Shown: one piece after another, positions 1 through 8,805 of the stretch | Position numbering within the stretch: position 1 is the first letter of the stretch | Layout of the letters: each line of letters opens with the position of its first letter | Origin: Faecalicatena contorta | GTDB taxonomy: Bacteria; Bacillota; Clostridia; Lachnospirales; Lachnospiraceae | Length of the DNA stretch: 64,000 nt | NCBI RefSeq assembly: GCF_003149105.1 | Contig: NZ_QGDS01000015.1 | Coordinates: 36,444 to 100,443, forward strand | Direction of reading: 5' to 3' | The notes under the pieces: model-generated | Seen by the model: only the letters and a program-made list of their open reading frames with translations | Told to the model about the DNA's origin: nothing | The model's database searches: none | Program-made: the position numbers and the translations under genes

Positions 1-1
1 A

Positions 2-790
2 ATTTTTGCCAAAGGTTCTGAATTACCGAAGAAAAGACAGCTGATCGTTATTCCTACTACCTGTGGAACCGGCAGTGAAATGACCAATATTTCGATTGTC
101 GAGTTTAAGCAGAAACAGACTAAGATTGGATTGGCGGTACCGGCATTGTATGCGGATGAAGCGGCTCTGATTCCGCAGATGCTCGATACACTTCCCTATG
201 GTGTCTTCGCGGCAAGTTCTATAGATGCCTTGGTGCATGCGGTTGAGTCATATGTTTCACCAAAGGCAACGGTATTCTCGAGGATGTTTGGTAAAACAGC
301 GATTGAGAAGATCTTGCGCGGCTATATGAAGATGAGGAAACGAAATGTCCAGGGACTGCCAGAGGATATGGAGGATTTTCTGGTGGCCAGCACAATGGCC
401 GGGGTGGCATTTGGTAATGCAGGATGCGGGGCAGTCCATGCGCTTTCGTATCCAATTGGAGGGAACTATCATGTGCCCCATGGCAATGCCAATTACATGG
501 TCTTTGAAGGCGTGTTTCTGATGTACAAGAAGCTGGGTGCAGACCTGTCACCAGTTGAAGAGGTGCTGGAAGAGGTACTTGGATGCACCAGAAATGATGT
601 CTGGTCTGATTTGTTTGAACTGCTTAGTTTTGTATTGGAGCGCAGGGCATTAAAAGATTTAGGTGTTGATGAAACCAAATGTGCCGAAATGGCAGCGTCG
701 GTGATTAAGAATCAGCAGCGTCTGCTGGCAAACAACCCCATCAAACTGTGTCAGGAAAATATGAAAACAATCTATATGAGTTGTCTATAG
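2..790 (+). CDS. 4hbD: iron-containing alcohol dehydrogenase, 4-hydroxybutyrate dehydrogenase-like (5' end outside window)
   Basis: The frame is open from base 2, so the gene starts before the window; the first ATG inside it (80) is internal. The visible 262 residues carry the group III alcohol dehydrogenase signatures: PTTCGTGSE near the left edge (nucleotide-binding loop), DALVHAVESY and HALSYPIGGNYHVPHG, whose histidines bind the metal. The family interconverts an omega-hydroxy acid and its semialdehyde with NAD(P)H. The abfD and abfT genes directly downstream favour 4-hydroxybutyrate/succinate semialdehyde. Because iolD is in the same run, malonate semialdehyde to 3-hydroxypropionate is an alternative substrate pair (inference). 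The gap to abfD is 14 bases, so co-transcription is likely. Confidence 0.85.
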   Translation: MFAKGSELPKKRQLIVIPTTCGTGSEMTNISIVEFKQKQTKIGLAVPALYADEAALIPQMLDTLPYGVFAASSIDALVHAVESYVSPKATVFSRMFGKTAIEKILRGYMKMRKRNVQGLPEDMEDFLVASTMAGVAFGNAGCGAVHALSYPIGGNYHVPHGNANYMVFEGVFLMYKKLGADLSPVEEVLEEVLGCTRNDVWSDLFELLSFVLERRALKDLGVDETKCAEMAASVIKNQQRLLANNPIKLCQENMKTIYMSCL

Positions 791-804
791 AGTAAGGAGA
801 GCTT

Positions 805-2256
805 ATGAAAACAAGAGAAGAATATATTGAAAGTTTAAAAAAACTAGATTTGCAGGTTTATCTGCTGGGCAAGAAGGTGGAAGACCCAACAGAACATCCG
901 GTGATTGTTCCTTCGTTAAACTCGGTGGCGATGACCTATGAACTGGCTCAGATGCCGGAATATGAAGACTTAATGACAGTGACATCGAACCTCACCGGTG
1001 AAAAAATCAATCGTTTTACCCATCTTCACCAGAGTACCGATGACCTGCTTAAAAAAGTAAAAATGCAGCGTCTGCTAGGTCAGAAGACCGCCTCATGTTT
1101 CCAGCGCTGTGTTGGAATGGATGCGGCTAATGCCGTATATTCCACTACATACGAGTGCGATAAAGCGCACGAAACCCACTATTTTGAAAACTTTAAGAAA
1201 TATTGGGAACGCATTCAAAAAGAAGATTTGGTTGTTGACGGAGCAATGACTGATCCTAAAGGAGACAGAGGGTTATCCCCGTCACAGCAGGAAGATCCGG
1301 ATATGTATCTGAGAGTGGTCGAAAGAAGAGCGGACGGAATCGTGGTGCGTGGCTCAAAAGCTCATCAGACCGGGATTGTTAATTCACATGAAGTAATCGT
1401 TATGCCGACTGTGGCGATGCGGCCGGAAGATAAGGATTATGCAGTTGCCTTTTCCCTGCCGGCTGACGCGCCGGGAATCTTCATGATTTATGGACGTCAA
1501 AGCTGTGATACCAGAAAATTGGAGCCTAATGCAGACATAGATCTTGGGAATAAGAATTTTGGCGGTCATGAAGCGTTGATGATATTCGAGGATGTATTTG
1601 TGCCAAATGAACGGATTTTCTTGAATGGTGAGACCGATTTTGCGGGAATGCTGGTAGAACGCTTTGCATCGTATCATAGGCAGAGCTACGGAGGCTGTAA
1701 AGTTGGTGTAGGCGATGTACTGATTGGTGCGGCTGCACTTGCAGCTGACTACAATGGGGTTCCGAAAGCAAGTCATATTAAGGATAAACTGATTGAAATG
1801 AATCACTTAAATGAATCCTTATACTCCTGTGGGATTGCCTGTTCTTGTGAAGGGTGTCAGCTGGAAGCAGGAAACTACTATGTGGATGCCCTGCTGGCGA
1901 ATGTATGTAAACAGAATATTACCCGGCTGCCTTATGAGATTACCCGTTTGGCCGAGGATATTGCCGGTGGTCTGATGGTAACGATGCCGAGCCAGCGGGA
2001 TTATGATAATGAAAAGTTAAAACCTTATATTGACAAATACCTCAAAGGAATTGCCGATGTCAGCACCGAAGACCGTATGCGTATCCTGCGTCTGATCGAG
2101 AATATCACTCTGGGAACGGCAGCAGTTGGCTATCGGACAGAATCGATGCACGGTGCCGGCTCACCCCAGGCTCAGCGGATCATGATTGGCAGACAGGCGA
2201 ACATGGAACATAAAAAGGAACTGGCCAAAACAATCGCAGGTGTAAAGAAAAAGTAA
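805..2256 (+). CDS. abfD: 4-hydroxybutyryl-CoA dehydratase / vinylacetyl-CoA delta-isomerase
   Basis: This 483-residue protein is full length for the 4-hydroxybutyryl-CoA dehydratase branch of the 4-hydroxyphenylacetate 3-hydroxylase/acyl-CoA dehydrogenase fold. The enzyme is an FAD and [4Fe-4S] radical dehydratase that forms crotonyl-CoA from 4-hydroxybutyryl-CoA. The cluster ligands of the Clostridium aminobutyricum enzyme are conserved in spacing: Cys98 and Cys102 (ASCFQRC), and a His and Cys seven apart in SYHRQSYGGC (about 291 and 298). The start follows a GTAAGGAG site. It lies between the dehydrogenase and CoA-transferase genes of the same pathway. All key residues are present, so it is expected to be active. 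Confidence 0.95.
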   Translation: MKTREEYIESLKKLDLQVYLLGKKVEDPTEHPVIVPSLNSVAMTYELAQMPEYEDLMTVTSNLTGEKINRFTHLHQSTDDLLKKVKMQRLLGQKTASCFQRCVGMDAANAVYSTTYECDKAHETHYFENFKKYWERIQKEDLVVDGAMTDPKGDRGLSPSQQEDPDMYLRVVERRADGIVVRGSKAHQTGIVNSHEVIVMPTVAMRPEDKDYAVAFSLPADAPGIFMIYGRQSCDTRKLEPNADIDLGNKNFGGHEALMIFEDVFVPNERIFLNGETDFAGMLVERFASYHRQSYGGCKVGVGDVLIGAAALAADYNGVPKASHIKDKLIEMNHLNESLYSCGIACSCEGCQLEAGNYYVDALLANVCKQNITRLPYEITRLAEDIAGGLMVTMPSQRDYDNEKLKPYIDKYLKGIADVSTEDRMRILRLIENITLGTAAVGYRTESMHGAGSPQAQRIMIGRQANMEHKKELAKTIAGVKKK

Positions 2257-2294
2257 ATGCACCTGTCAATACCCTTTATGCTTGGAGTAAGAAT

Positions 2295-3617
2295 ATGGAA
2301 GATTTCAGAGAGAAATATAGAAACAAATATGTAACTGCCGAAGAAGCAGTAAAAAAGATCAAAGACGGGAACTTGGTAGCAATTGGCCATGCGTGCGGTG
2401 AACCACGGGCATTAACAAGAGAATTTTCAAAATATGTACTGCAGCTTAGTGATGTTGAGACAATCCATATGATTGGTATGGGTGAGAGCACATACTGTCT
2501 GGAAGAAGCCGAAGGGCATGTCCGCCATAATTCTATTTTTGTCGGCAATAAAAATGAGCGGCAGGCGATCAAAGCAGGGAGAGCAGATTATACTCCTAGA
2601 TATTTTTCTAAAATCCCCTCTTTGTTTACCGATGGTTCGCTGCCCCCTGATGTGGCTTTAGTACAGGTCAGCAAACCTGATAAACACGGCTATGTAAGTT
2701 TTGGTGTTTCAGTCGATTATAGTATGATTGCAGCCAAAGAAGCAAAACTAAAAATTGCCCAGATAAACAGCTATATGCCAAGGTGCCACGGTGAATGTTT
2801 TATGCATCTGGACGAATTCGATTATCTGGTTGAAGAGGACATTCCGCTGCTTGAATTATCCAGGAGCGAATTGACCGAAGTGGAAAAAAAAATCGGGCGT
2901 CACTGTGCAGGCCTAATCGATGATGGAGCAACTCTTCAGTTGGGAATTGGTGCATTACCGGATGCGGTACTTCTCTCCTTGAAAGATAAAAAAGATTTAG
3001 GAATCCATTCAGAGATGTTCTCTGACGGCGTGGTCGAACTGGTCGAAGCCGGAGTTATAACGAACACTCAAAAAACACTGCATCCTGGGAAATTGGTCGC
3101 AACCTTCTTAATGGGGAGCCAGAAGCTTTATGACTATATCGATGATAACCCTGTCGTATACATGGCATCTGCTGACTATACGAATGACCCCTATATCATT
3201 GCAAAAAATGATAATCTGGTGTCAATAAATTCTTGTATTCAAGTGGACTTCATGGGTCAGGTAAGCGCCGAGAGCATCGGAACGATGCAGATTTCCGGTG
3301 TTGGCGGACAGGTGGATTTTGTCAGAGGTGCCAATATGTCAAAAGGTGGAATTTCAATTATTGCCATGACCTCCACAGCCAAAAACGGTACCGTGTCTAA
3401 AATCGTCCCCTATTTAGAACAGGGTGCAGCTGTAACGACCGGACGAAATGATGTAGCCTATATCGTTACCGAGTTCGGCGTTGCGGATCTTAGAGGTGTT
3501 TCCTTGAGGGAACGGGCCAGACGGCTAATCTGCATCGCGCATCCCAATTTCCGTGAAGAGTTGATTAAAGAATGGGAAAAACGTTTTCAGATGAATTGGC
3601 AAGAAGCAACTAAATAA
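2295..3617 (+). CDS. abfT: 4-hydroxybutyrate CoA-transferase
   Basis: This 440-residue protein belongs to the acetyl-CoA hydrolase/transferase family (CAT1/CAT2/AbfT group). It moves CoA from acetyl-CoA or butyryl-CoA to 4-hydroxybutyrate. The likely catalytic glutamate is in GIHSEMFSDG, and the glycine-rich ISGVGGQVDFVRGA segment typical of the C-terminal half is present. Length and gene order (4hbD-abfD-abfT) match the clostridial aminobutyrate/succinate-to-butyrate module. Substrate range in this family is broad, so 3-hydroxypropionate or butyrate could also be accepted. A 38-base gap to abfD and 35 bases to iolD suggest one transcript. Confidence 0.9.
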   Translation: MEDFREKYRNKYVTAEEAVKKIKDGNLVAIGHACGEPRALTREFSKYVLQLSDVETIHMIGMGESTYCLEEAEGHVRHNSIFVGNKNERQAIKAGRADYTPRYFSKIPSLFTDGSLPPDVALVQVSKPDKHGYVSFGVSVDYSMIAAKEAKLKIAQINSYMPRCHGECFMHLDEFDYLVEEDIPLLELSRSELTEVEKKIGRHCAGLIDDGATLQLGIGALPDAVLLSLKDKKDLGIHSEMFSDGVVELVEAGVITNTQKTLHPGKLVATFLMGSQKLYDYIDDNPVVYMASADYTNDPYIIAKNDNLVSINSCIQVDFMGQVSAESIGTMQISGVGGQVDFVRGANMSKGGISIIAMTSTAKNGTVSKIVPYLEQGAAVTTGRNDVAYIVTEFGVADLRGVSLRERARRLICIAHPNFREELIKEWEKRFQMNWQEATK

Positions 3618-3652
3618 ACAAAATTATGCAATAAAGGAAAGGAACAAAAATC

Positions 3653-5590
3653 ATGGGAAGAACTAGAATGACGGTAGGTCAGGCAATTGTGAAGTTTTTG
3701 AATCAGCAATATGTTAGCTTTGATGATGATGAACACCGCTTCGTCGATGGTATTTTCACCATTTTTGGCCACGGTATTGTGGCAGGGCTTGGACAGGCAC
3801 TTGATGAGGAACCGGGGGATCTCAGAGTGTATCATGGGCGTAACGAACAGGGAATGGCTCACGTAGCAATTTCTTACGCAAAACAAAATAACCGAAGAAG
3901 AATCATCGCTTGTACGTCTTCAATAGGACCGGGAGCTGCGAATATGGTTACCGCAGCCGGAACCGCGACTGTAAATAATGTTCCGTTATTATTATTCCCC
4001 GCTGACACCTTTTCCACCCGGCAGCCAGATCCGGTGCTACAGCAGATCGAGCAGCCGCACAGCCTGGCAATCACGACCAATGATGCCTTTAAACCTGTTT
4101 GTAATTACTGGGATCGTGTAGCGAGGCCAGAACAGCTGATGACAGCAATGATTAATGCGATGCGGGTGCTGACGAATCCGGCGACGGCAGGAGCAGTTTG
4201 TGTTGCAATTCCCCAGGATGTACAAGGTGAAAGTTTTGACTTCCCGGATTATTTTTTTGAAAAACGGGTACATCGGATCATGAGGAGTCCGGCAGACCCG
4301 GCTCAGATTGATGATGCGGTTGAAATGATCATGAAGGCAAAAAGGCCACTCTTTATCGGAGGTGGCGGTGCGCGGTATTCAGAAGCGGGAGCAACCCTTC
4401 AGAAGCTATGTGAGGACCTGACCATCCCCTATGCCGAATCCCAGGCCGGAAAGAGTGCCACTCCTTCCAGCAGCCCGATGAATGTTGGTGGGGTGGGTGT
4501 GACAGGAACATTGTGTGCCAATACGATTGCTGAGGAAGCAGATCTGGTTGTTGGTGTAGGCACCAGATTTAATGACTTCGTAACCGGATCAAAAGAGATT
4601 TTCCGTAATCCGGATGTTAAATTCCTATCGATCAACGTATCAGACTATCATGCTGAAAAATTAGATGCTACGAAGGTAGTTGGTGATGCCAAAGTGGTGC
4701 TGGAACGACTCGGGGGAATCTTAAGAGAAAAAAGATATCAAACTGGATACACCAAAGAACATATTGCTGGTCTGAAAGATGAGTACATGAAAGAGCTGAA
4801 AAGAATTCAGGGAATTACATATACCGGGAAAAACTTTGTTCCGCTGGTACCAAGTTGGACACCAGAGATCATCAATGATTATTTGAAGAGGATTGGCGGT
4901 ACGATTACAGAGACCAATGGACTGGGGATTATCAGAGAATGCATTGCTGAAGATGCTATCGTTGTAAGTGCTTCTGGAAGTTTGCCGGCTGACATGGAAA
5001 GAATGTGGCTGACTGATGCAAAGGATTCTTACAATATGGAATATGGTTACAGCTGTATGGGATATGAGGTGCAGGGAGCTCTTGGAGCAAAACTGGCTTG
5101 CCCGGATAAAGAAGTGTATGCAATTGTTGGTGACGGTGCATTCCTGATGCTGAACTCAGAGCTGACAACTGCTATCCAGGAGAAAAAGAAGATCAATGTA
5201 ATTGTTTTCGATAATGCTGCCTTTGGTTGTATTAACAACCTGCAGATGGGAAATGGAATTGGCAGCCTGTGTACCGAGTTCCGTTACAGAAATGAAGAAA
5301 CCGGCAAGACAGATGGTGATTATATTAGTATTGACTTTGCCAAAGTTGGTGAAGGTTATGGTTTAAAGACTTACAGTGCGAAAACACCAGAAGAATTAAG
5401 AGCAGCGATTGAAGATAGTAAGAAGCAGGAAGTTTCGACCCTGATCGATGCTAAAGTATTACCAAAGACAATGGCAGAAGGTTATAAATCATGGTGGCAT
5501 GTGGGGGTGGCGTCAACCAGTAAATCAGAAAAGACAGTGGATTCATGGAAGAATAAAGACGAGAAGCTTAAAAGTGCCAGAATGTATTAG
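3653..5590 (+). CDS. iolD: 3D-(3,5/4)-trihydroxycyclohexane-1,2-dione hydrolase (inositol ring opening)
   Basis: This 645-residue thiamine-diphosphate enzyme matches IolD in length and layout: an N-terminal PYR domain (YHGRNEQGMAHVAISYA), a middle domain (LFIGGGGARYSEAG) and a C-terminal PP domain with the GDGAFLMLNSEL...N metal/ThDP motif. IolD opens the cyclohexane-dione ring made from inosose by IolE to give 5-deoxy-glucuronate. It is the diagnostic inositol gene of this run, yet it sits inside a 4-hydroxybutyrate/butyrate-type cluster. The partner iolE lies about 10.6 kb downstream. A clear terminator follows (5600-5628). Acetolactate synthase is a more distant relative and fits the N-terminal motifs less well. 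Confidence 0.93.
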   Translation: MGRTRMTVGQAIVKFLNQQYVSFDDDEHRFVDGIFTIFGHGIVAGLGQALDEEPGDLRVYHGRNEQGMAHVAISYAKQNNRRRIIACTSSIGPGAANMVTAAGTATVNNVPLLLFPADTFSTRQPDPVLQQIEQPHSLAITTNDAFKPVCNYWDRVARPEQLMTAMINAMRVLTNPATAGAVCVAIPQDVQGESFDFPDYFFEKRVHRIMRSPADPAQIDDAVEMIMKAKRPLFIGGGGARYSEAGATLQKLCEDLTIPYAESQAGKSATPSSSPMNVGGVGVTGTLCANTIAEEADLVVGVGTRFNDFVTGSKEIFRNPDVKFLSINVSDYHAEKLDATKVVGDAKVVLERLGGILREKRYQTGYTKEHIAGLKDEYMKELKRIQGITYTGKNFVPLVPSWTPEIINDYLKRIGGTITETNGLGIIRECIAEDAIVVSASGSLPADMERMWLTDAKDSYNMEYGYSCMGYEVQGALGAKLACPDKEVYAIVGDGAFLMLNSELTTAIQEKKKINVIVFDNAAFGCINNLQMGNGIGSLCTEFRYRNEETGKTDGDYISIDFAKVGEGYGLKTYSAKTPEELRAAIEDSKKQEVSTLIDAKVLPKTMAEGYKSWWHVGVASTSKSEKTVDSWKNKDEKLKSARMY

Positions 5591-5599
5591 ATTAATTTC

Positions 5600-5628
5600 G
5601 ACCGCAGTGCCTGACACTGCGGTCTTGT
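5600..5628 (+). terminator. intrinsic terminator after iolD
   Basis: Perfect 10-base arms GACCGCAGTG and CACTGCGGTC enclose a 5-base loop and are followed by a short T-rich tail (TTGTAAT). It separates the abf/iolD part from the bcd'/thl part of the run. Confidence 0.75.
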
Positions 5629-5667
5629 AATATCATACCATAGAATGTTATAGTAGAGGAGACAATA

Positions 5668-5974
5668 ATGGATTTTAATCTGGAGAAGAAACATGAAATG
5701 GCGCGGACCTTATTTCGGGAATTCGCGGAGAATGAAGTGAAACCATTGGCTCAGGAAGTCGATGAAACAGAAAGCTTTCCCATCGAAACGGTAAAGAAAA
5801 TGGCAGCCTGTGGGTTACTTGGAATTCCTGTTCCGAAAGAAAACCTGCTGGGTGCACAAGGATGATACTGCGCCACTCTTTGATGTGGCGGATTATGGCA
5901 TTGTCGGAGACTATCGTAAGATTGTTCCGATATTAACTGAGCAGCTGAAAAGTGCAGCTGCTGTGGAGGTCTAA
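5668..5974 (+). pseudogene. deletion scar: start of butyryl-CoA dehydrogenase joined to end of electron-transfer flavoprotein alpha
   Basis: From the ATG at 5668 the first ~58 residues (MDFNLEKKHEMAR...GIPVPKE) are the N-terminus of an acyl-CoA/butyryl-CoA dehydrogenase. The match stops after KE near 5841 and the frame ends at 5865. In a different frame, 5846-5974 encodes [20 protein letters not shown] and the rest of an EtfA C-terminus, ending with TAA at 5974. The usual clostridial order is bcd-etfB-etfA, so one internal deletion of roughly 2.5 kb (most of bcd, all of etfB, most of etfA) explains the scar. Its ribosome site is intact, but no functional product is expected. The remnant's last codons overlap the thl ribosome site. 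Confidence 0.88.
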
Positions 5975-5976
5975 AT

Positions 5977-7158
5977 ATGAGAAAAAGAATTGTATTAGCA
6001 GGTGCGTGCCGGACGGCCATCGGTGCGATGGGCGGCAGCCTCAGTAATGTTTCGGCGGTAGAACTGGGGAGTATTGTCATCAAAGAGGCGGTCAAGCGTG
6101 CCGGAATAACGGAAGATGATGTTGAACATGTTTATATGGGGAATGTAATTCAGGCCGGACAGGGTCAGAATGTGGCCCGGCAGGCTGCGGTAAAAGCGGG
6201 CATTCCATATCGTGTGCCTGCGGTTACCATCAATGTTGTTTGCGGTTCCGGATTAAACAGTGTCAATATGGCAGCCCAGATGATCCGGTCGGGTGAGGCG
6301 GATATCGTAATCGCCGGCGGCATGGAGAATATGTCCAGAGCACCTTACTATCTGGAGAATGCCAGAGCGGGCTACCGCCTCGGCGATGGCAAGTTAAAAG
6401 ATTCACTGGTCGGCGATGCTCTGTGGGATGCATTCCATGATTATCATATGGGAATCACTGCAGAAAATGTGGCAGAACGGTGGAATATCAGTCGTGAGGA
6501 ACTGGATCAGTTCGCTTATGGAAGCCAGGTCAAAGCAACCGCCGCGATTAAGGGTAATGTGTTTGAAGATGAGATCGTACCGGTTGAGATTAAGACCAGA
6601 AAAGCAGCCTACCAGTTTAAAGAAGATGAATCGCCGCGGCCGGATGCATCATATGAAAAAATGAGTAAGCTCAGACCGGCATTTAAAGCGGATGGAATCG
6701 TGACGGCAGCGAATTCTTCGACCATTAATGATGGGGCCGCGGCAGTCGTCGTGATGAGTGAAGAAAAGGCGAAAGAGTTAAATGTAACACCGATGGCGGT
6801 TTGGCTGGGTGGTGATCTGGCTGGAGTCGACCCGGAAATTATGGGGATTGGTCCCGTCGCAGCAACCAGAAAGACCCTGGAAAAGTTGAATCTGACGATT
6901 GATGATATCGACCTGGTCGAGGCGAATGAAGCGTTTGCAGCCCAGTCGATTGCGGTCCAGAGAGATCTGGCGATTCCTGCAGAAAAGCTAAATATTCACG
7001 GAGGTGCTATTTCGCTGGGACATCCAGTCGGGGCATCAGGAGCCAGAATCTTAGTAACCTTGTTACATGAACTGAAACGAAGTAATCGCCGGCTTGGCCT
7101 GGCTACCCTCTGTATCGGTGGGGGAATGGGCTGTTCGGCGATCGTCGAAAGCATATAA
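5977..7158 (+). CDS. thlA: acetyl-CoA C-acetyltransferase (thiolase)
   Basis: This 393-residue biosynthetic thiolase condenses two acetyl-CoA to acetoacetyl-CoA. The catalytic triad is visible: nucleophile Cys89 (NVVCGSGLNSV), His349 (LGHPVGASGAR) and Cys379 (CIGGGMG). Length is standard for the family. It is followed 11 bases later by crt and then hbd, giving the acetyl-CoA to crotonyl-CoA segment of butyrate synthesis. The ribosome site GTGGAGGTC lies inside the end of the etfA remnant, so the gene was once translated downstream of a bcd-etfBA unit. It appears intact. Confidence 0.95.
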   Translation: MRKRIVLAGACRTAIGAMGGSLSNVSAVELGSIVIKEAVKRAGITEDDVEHVYMGNVIQAGQGQNVARQAAVKAGIPYRVPAVTINVVCGSGLNSVNMAAQMIRSGEADIVIAGGMENMSRAPYYLENARAGYRLGDGKLKDSLVGDALWDAFHDYHMGITAENVAERWNISREELDQFAYGSQVKATAAIKGNVFEDEIVPVEIKTRKAAYQFKEDESPRPDASYEKMSKLRPAFKADGIVTAANSSTINDGAAAVVVMSEEKAKELNVTPMAVWLGGDLAGVDPEIMGIGPVAATRKTLEKLNLTIDDIDLVEANEAFAAQSIAVQRDLAIPAEKLNIHGGAISLGHPVGASGARILVTLLHELKRSNRRLGLATLCIGGGMGCSAIVESI

Positions 7159-7169
7159 GAGGTGGCTGA

Positions 7170-7931
7170 ATGAAATATATTGAGATCCGGAAAGTAGAAG
7201 ATTCCTTGATAATCACTATTTCCAGACCGGCTGCGATGAATGCTCTTAACCTTGAGGTGCTTAAAGAATTAAAGGAGTCTTTTAGTAACGTTGATGTAGA
7301 TAATATCAGGTGTGTTATTTTGACCGGCGCCGGTAAGAAGGCTTTTGTAGCAGGTGCGGATATTGGACTTATGGAGAAACTAACAAAGAAGCAGGCTAAG
7401 GATTTCTCTTCATTTGGTTCCAACGTGTTTCGCATGATTGAAACCTTCCCAATTCCGGTAATCGCAGCGGTAAACGGATATGCCCTGGGTGGCGGGCTGG
7501 AGCTTGCGCTTGCTTGTGACATCCGTATCGCTTCTGCGAATGCGGTGTTTGGGCTGCCTGAACTGGGATTTGGTATTATTCCTGGATTTGGAGGAACCCA
7601 GCGGTTGATGAGGACAATTCCGGGTGGCTGGGCTAAGGAAATGATTTATGCCAGTACCCAAATAGATTCAACCAGAGCGCTGCAATTGGGGCTGATTAAT
7701 GAGGTTTGCCAGAGCGAAGAATTGATGGACCATGCTCTGATGATTGGCAAAAGAATTGCCCAAAATACACCAAATGCAATAAGGCTGGCAAAAAGGGCGA
7801 TGAACGATGGTTCAGATGAGCGGATCATTTTAGGTCTTGATCTGGAGTCAAATTTATTTGCCCAATGTTTTGAAAATGAGGAACAGACGAGCAGAATGAA
7901 AGCTTTTATTGAAAAATCAAAAAGAAGATAG
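7170..7931 (+). CDS. crt: enoyl-CoA hydratase / crotonase
   Basis: This 253-residue crotonase-fold protein interconverts 3-hydroxybutyryl-CoA and crotonyl-CoA. The oxyanion-hole segments VAGADIGLM and [13 protein letters not shown] are present, as is [20 protein letters not shown] with the second catalytic glutamate. The start is supported by AGAGGTGGCTGA just upstream. Position between thlA and hbd is the classical butyrate order. Some crotonases also hydrate acryloyl-CoA, which matters if the island handles 3-hydroxypropionyl-CoA (inference). Confidence 0.93.
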   Translation: MKYIEIRKVEDSLIITISRPAAMNALNLEVLKELKESFSNVDVDNIRCVILTGAGKKAFVAGADIGLMEKLTKKQAKDFSSFGSNVFRMIETFPIPVIAAVNGYALGGGLELALACDIRIASANAVFGLPELGFGIIPGFGGTQRLMRTIPGGWAKEMIYASTQIDSTRALQLGLINEVCQSEELMDHALMIGKRIAQNTPNAIRLAKRAMNDGSDERIILGLDLESNLFAQCFENEEQTSRMKAFIEKSKRR

Positions 7932-7947
7932 CATGCGGGGGTATATA

Positions 7948-8805
7948 ATGATGAAAGTAGGAGTAATAGGTGCCGGAACAATGGGTCAGGGCATTGCCCA
8001 AACTTTTGCCGAAGGTCTTGATTATGAGGTGGCATTATGTGATATCTCTGAGGATTTTGCTGGCAAGGGTAAGCAGGCGATTGCCCGCCAGTTAGAAAGA
8101 ATGGCCGCTAAAGGCAAAAAGAATCGTGATGAAGTAAAGCAGATTTTAGAAAAAATCCGGATTGGAGTAATCGATTTATCGGCAGATTGTGATTTGATTA
8201 TTGAAGCAGCAGCGGAAAATATGGATATTAAAAAGGATATCTTTCAAAAGTTAGAAAAAATATGTGATTCAGCTGCGATATTTGCAACTAATACGTCTTC
8301 TCTTTCAATTACTGGGATATCAGCCGCAGTTCAGAGGCCAGTTATCGGAATGCATTTTTTTAATCCGGTTCCAGTGATGAAACTGGTTGAGATAGTGAGA
8401 GGGGTAGACACTCCTGATGACATCGCTAAGCGAGTAAAAGATATTGTCGAAGATATCGGTAAAGTTTCGGTAGAAGTATCAGAACAGCCCGGTTTTGTAG
8501 TAAATAGAATTCTGATTCCGATGATTAATGAGGCGATTGGACTCTATGAGCTGGGTGCTGCCTCCGTCGAAGATATTGATACATCAATGAAGTTAGGTGC
8601 GAATCATCCGATTGGGCCGCTGGCGCTGGGAGACCTGGTCGGCCTGGATGTGTGTCTGGCAATTATGGAGGTTCTTCAGGCAGAAACAGGAGATCCGAAA
8701 TACCGGCCGGCTCCGCTGCTGCGAAAAATGGTTCGGGGTGGACTGTTGGGCAGAAAAAGTGGAAAAGGCTTTTATACCTATAGGGATGAGGAGATGAAGT
8801 TATGA
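7948..8805 (+). CDS. hbd: 3-hydroxybutyryl-CoA dehydrogenase
   Basis: This protein of about 285 residues has the N-terminal Rossmann motif [14 protein letters not shown], the catalytic-loop segment [17 protein letters not shown] and the C-terminal dimerisation domain ([18 protein letters not shown]). It reduces acetoacetyl-CoA to 3-hydroxybutyryl-CoA. The frame is open back to a TTG at 7909, but that would overlap crt by 23 bases. The GGGGG site at about 7937-7941 supports ATG 7948 or the adjacent ATG 7951. The stop overlaps the next gene by ATGA, indicating translational coupling to the kinase gene. Confidence 0.93.
   Translation: MMKVGVIGAGTMGQGIAQTFAEGLDYEVALCDISEDFAGKGKQAIARQLERMAAKGKKNRDEVKQILEKIRIGVIDLSADCDLIIEAAAENMDIKKDIFQKLEKICDSAAIFATNTSSLSITGISAAVQRPVIGMHFFNPVPVMKLVEIVRGVDTPDDIAKRVKDIVEDIGKVSVEVSEQPGFVVNRILIPMINEAIGLYELGAASVEDIDTSMKLGANHPIGPLALGDLVGLDVCLAIMEVLQAETGDPKYRPAPLLRKMVRGGLLGRKSGKGFYTYRDEEMKL

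Noticed and set aside
7909..7947. Upstream TTG start of hbd
   Set aside because: It overlaps crt and lacks a ribosome site; the GGGGG before ATG 7948/7951 fits the family N-terminus.
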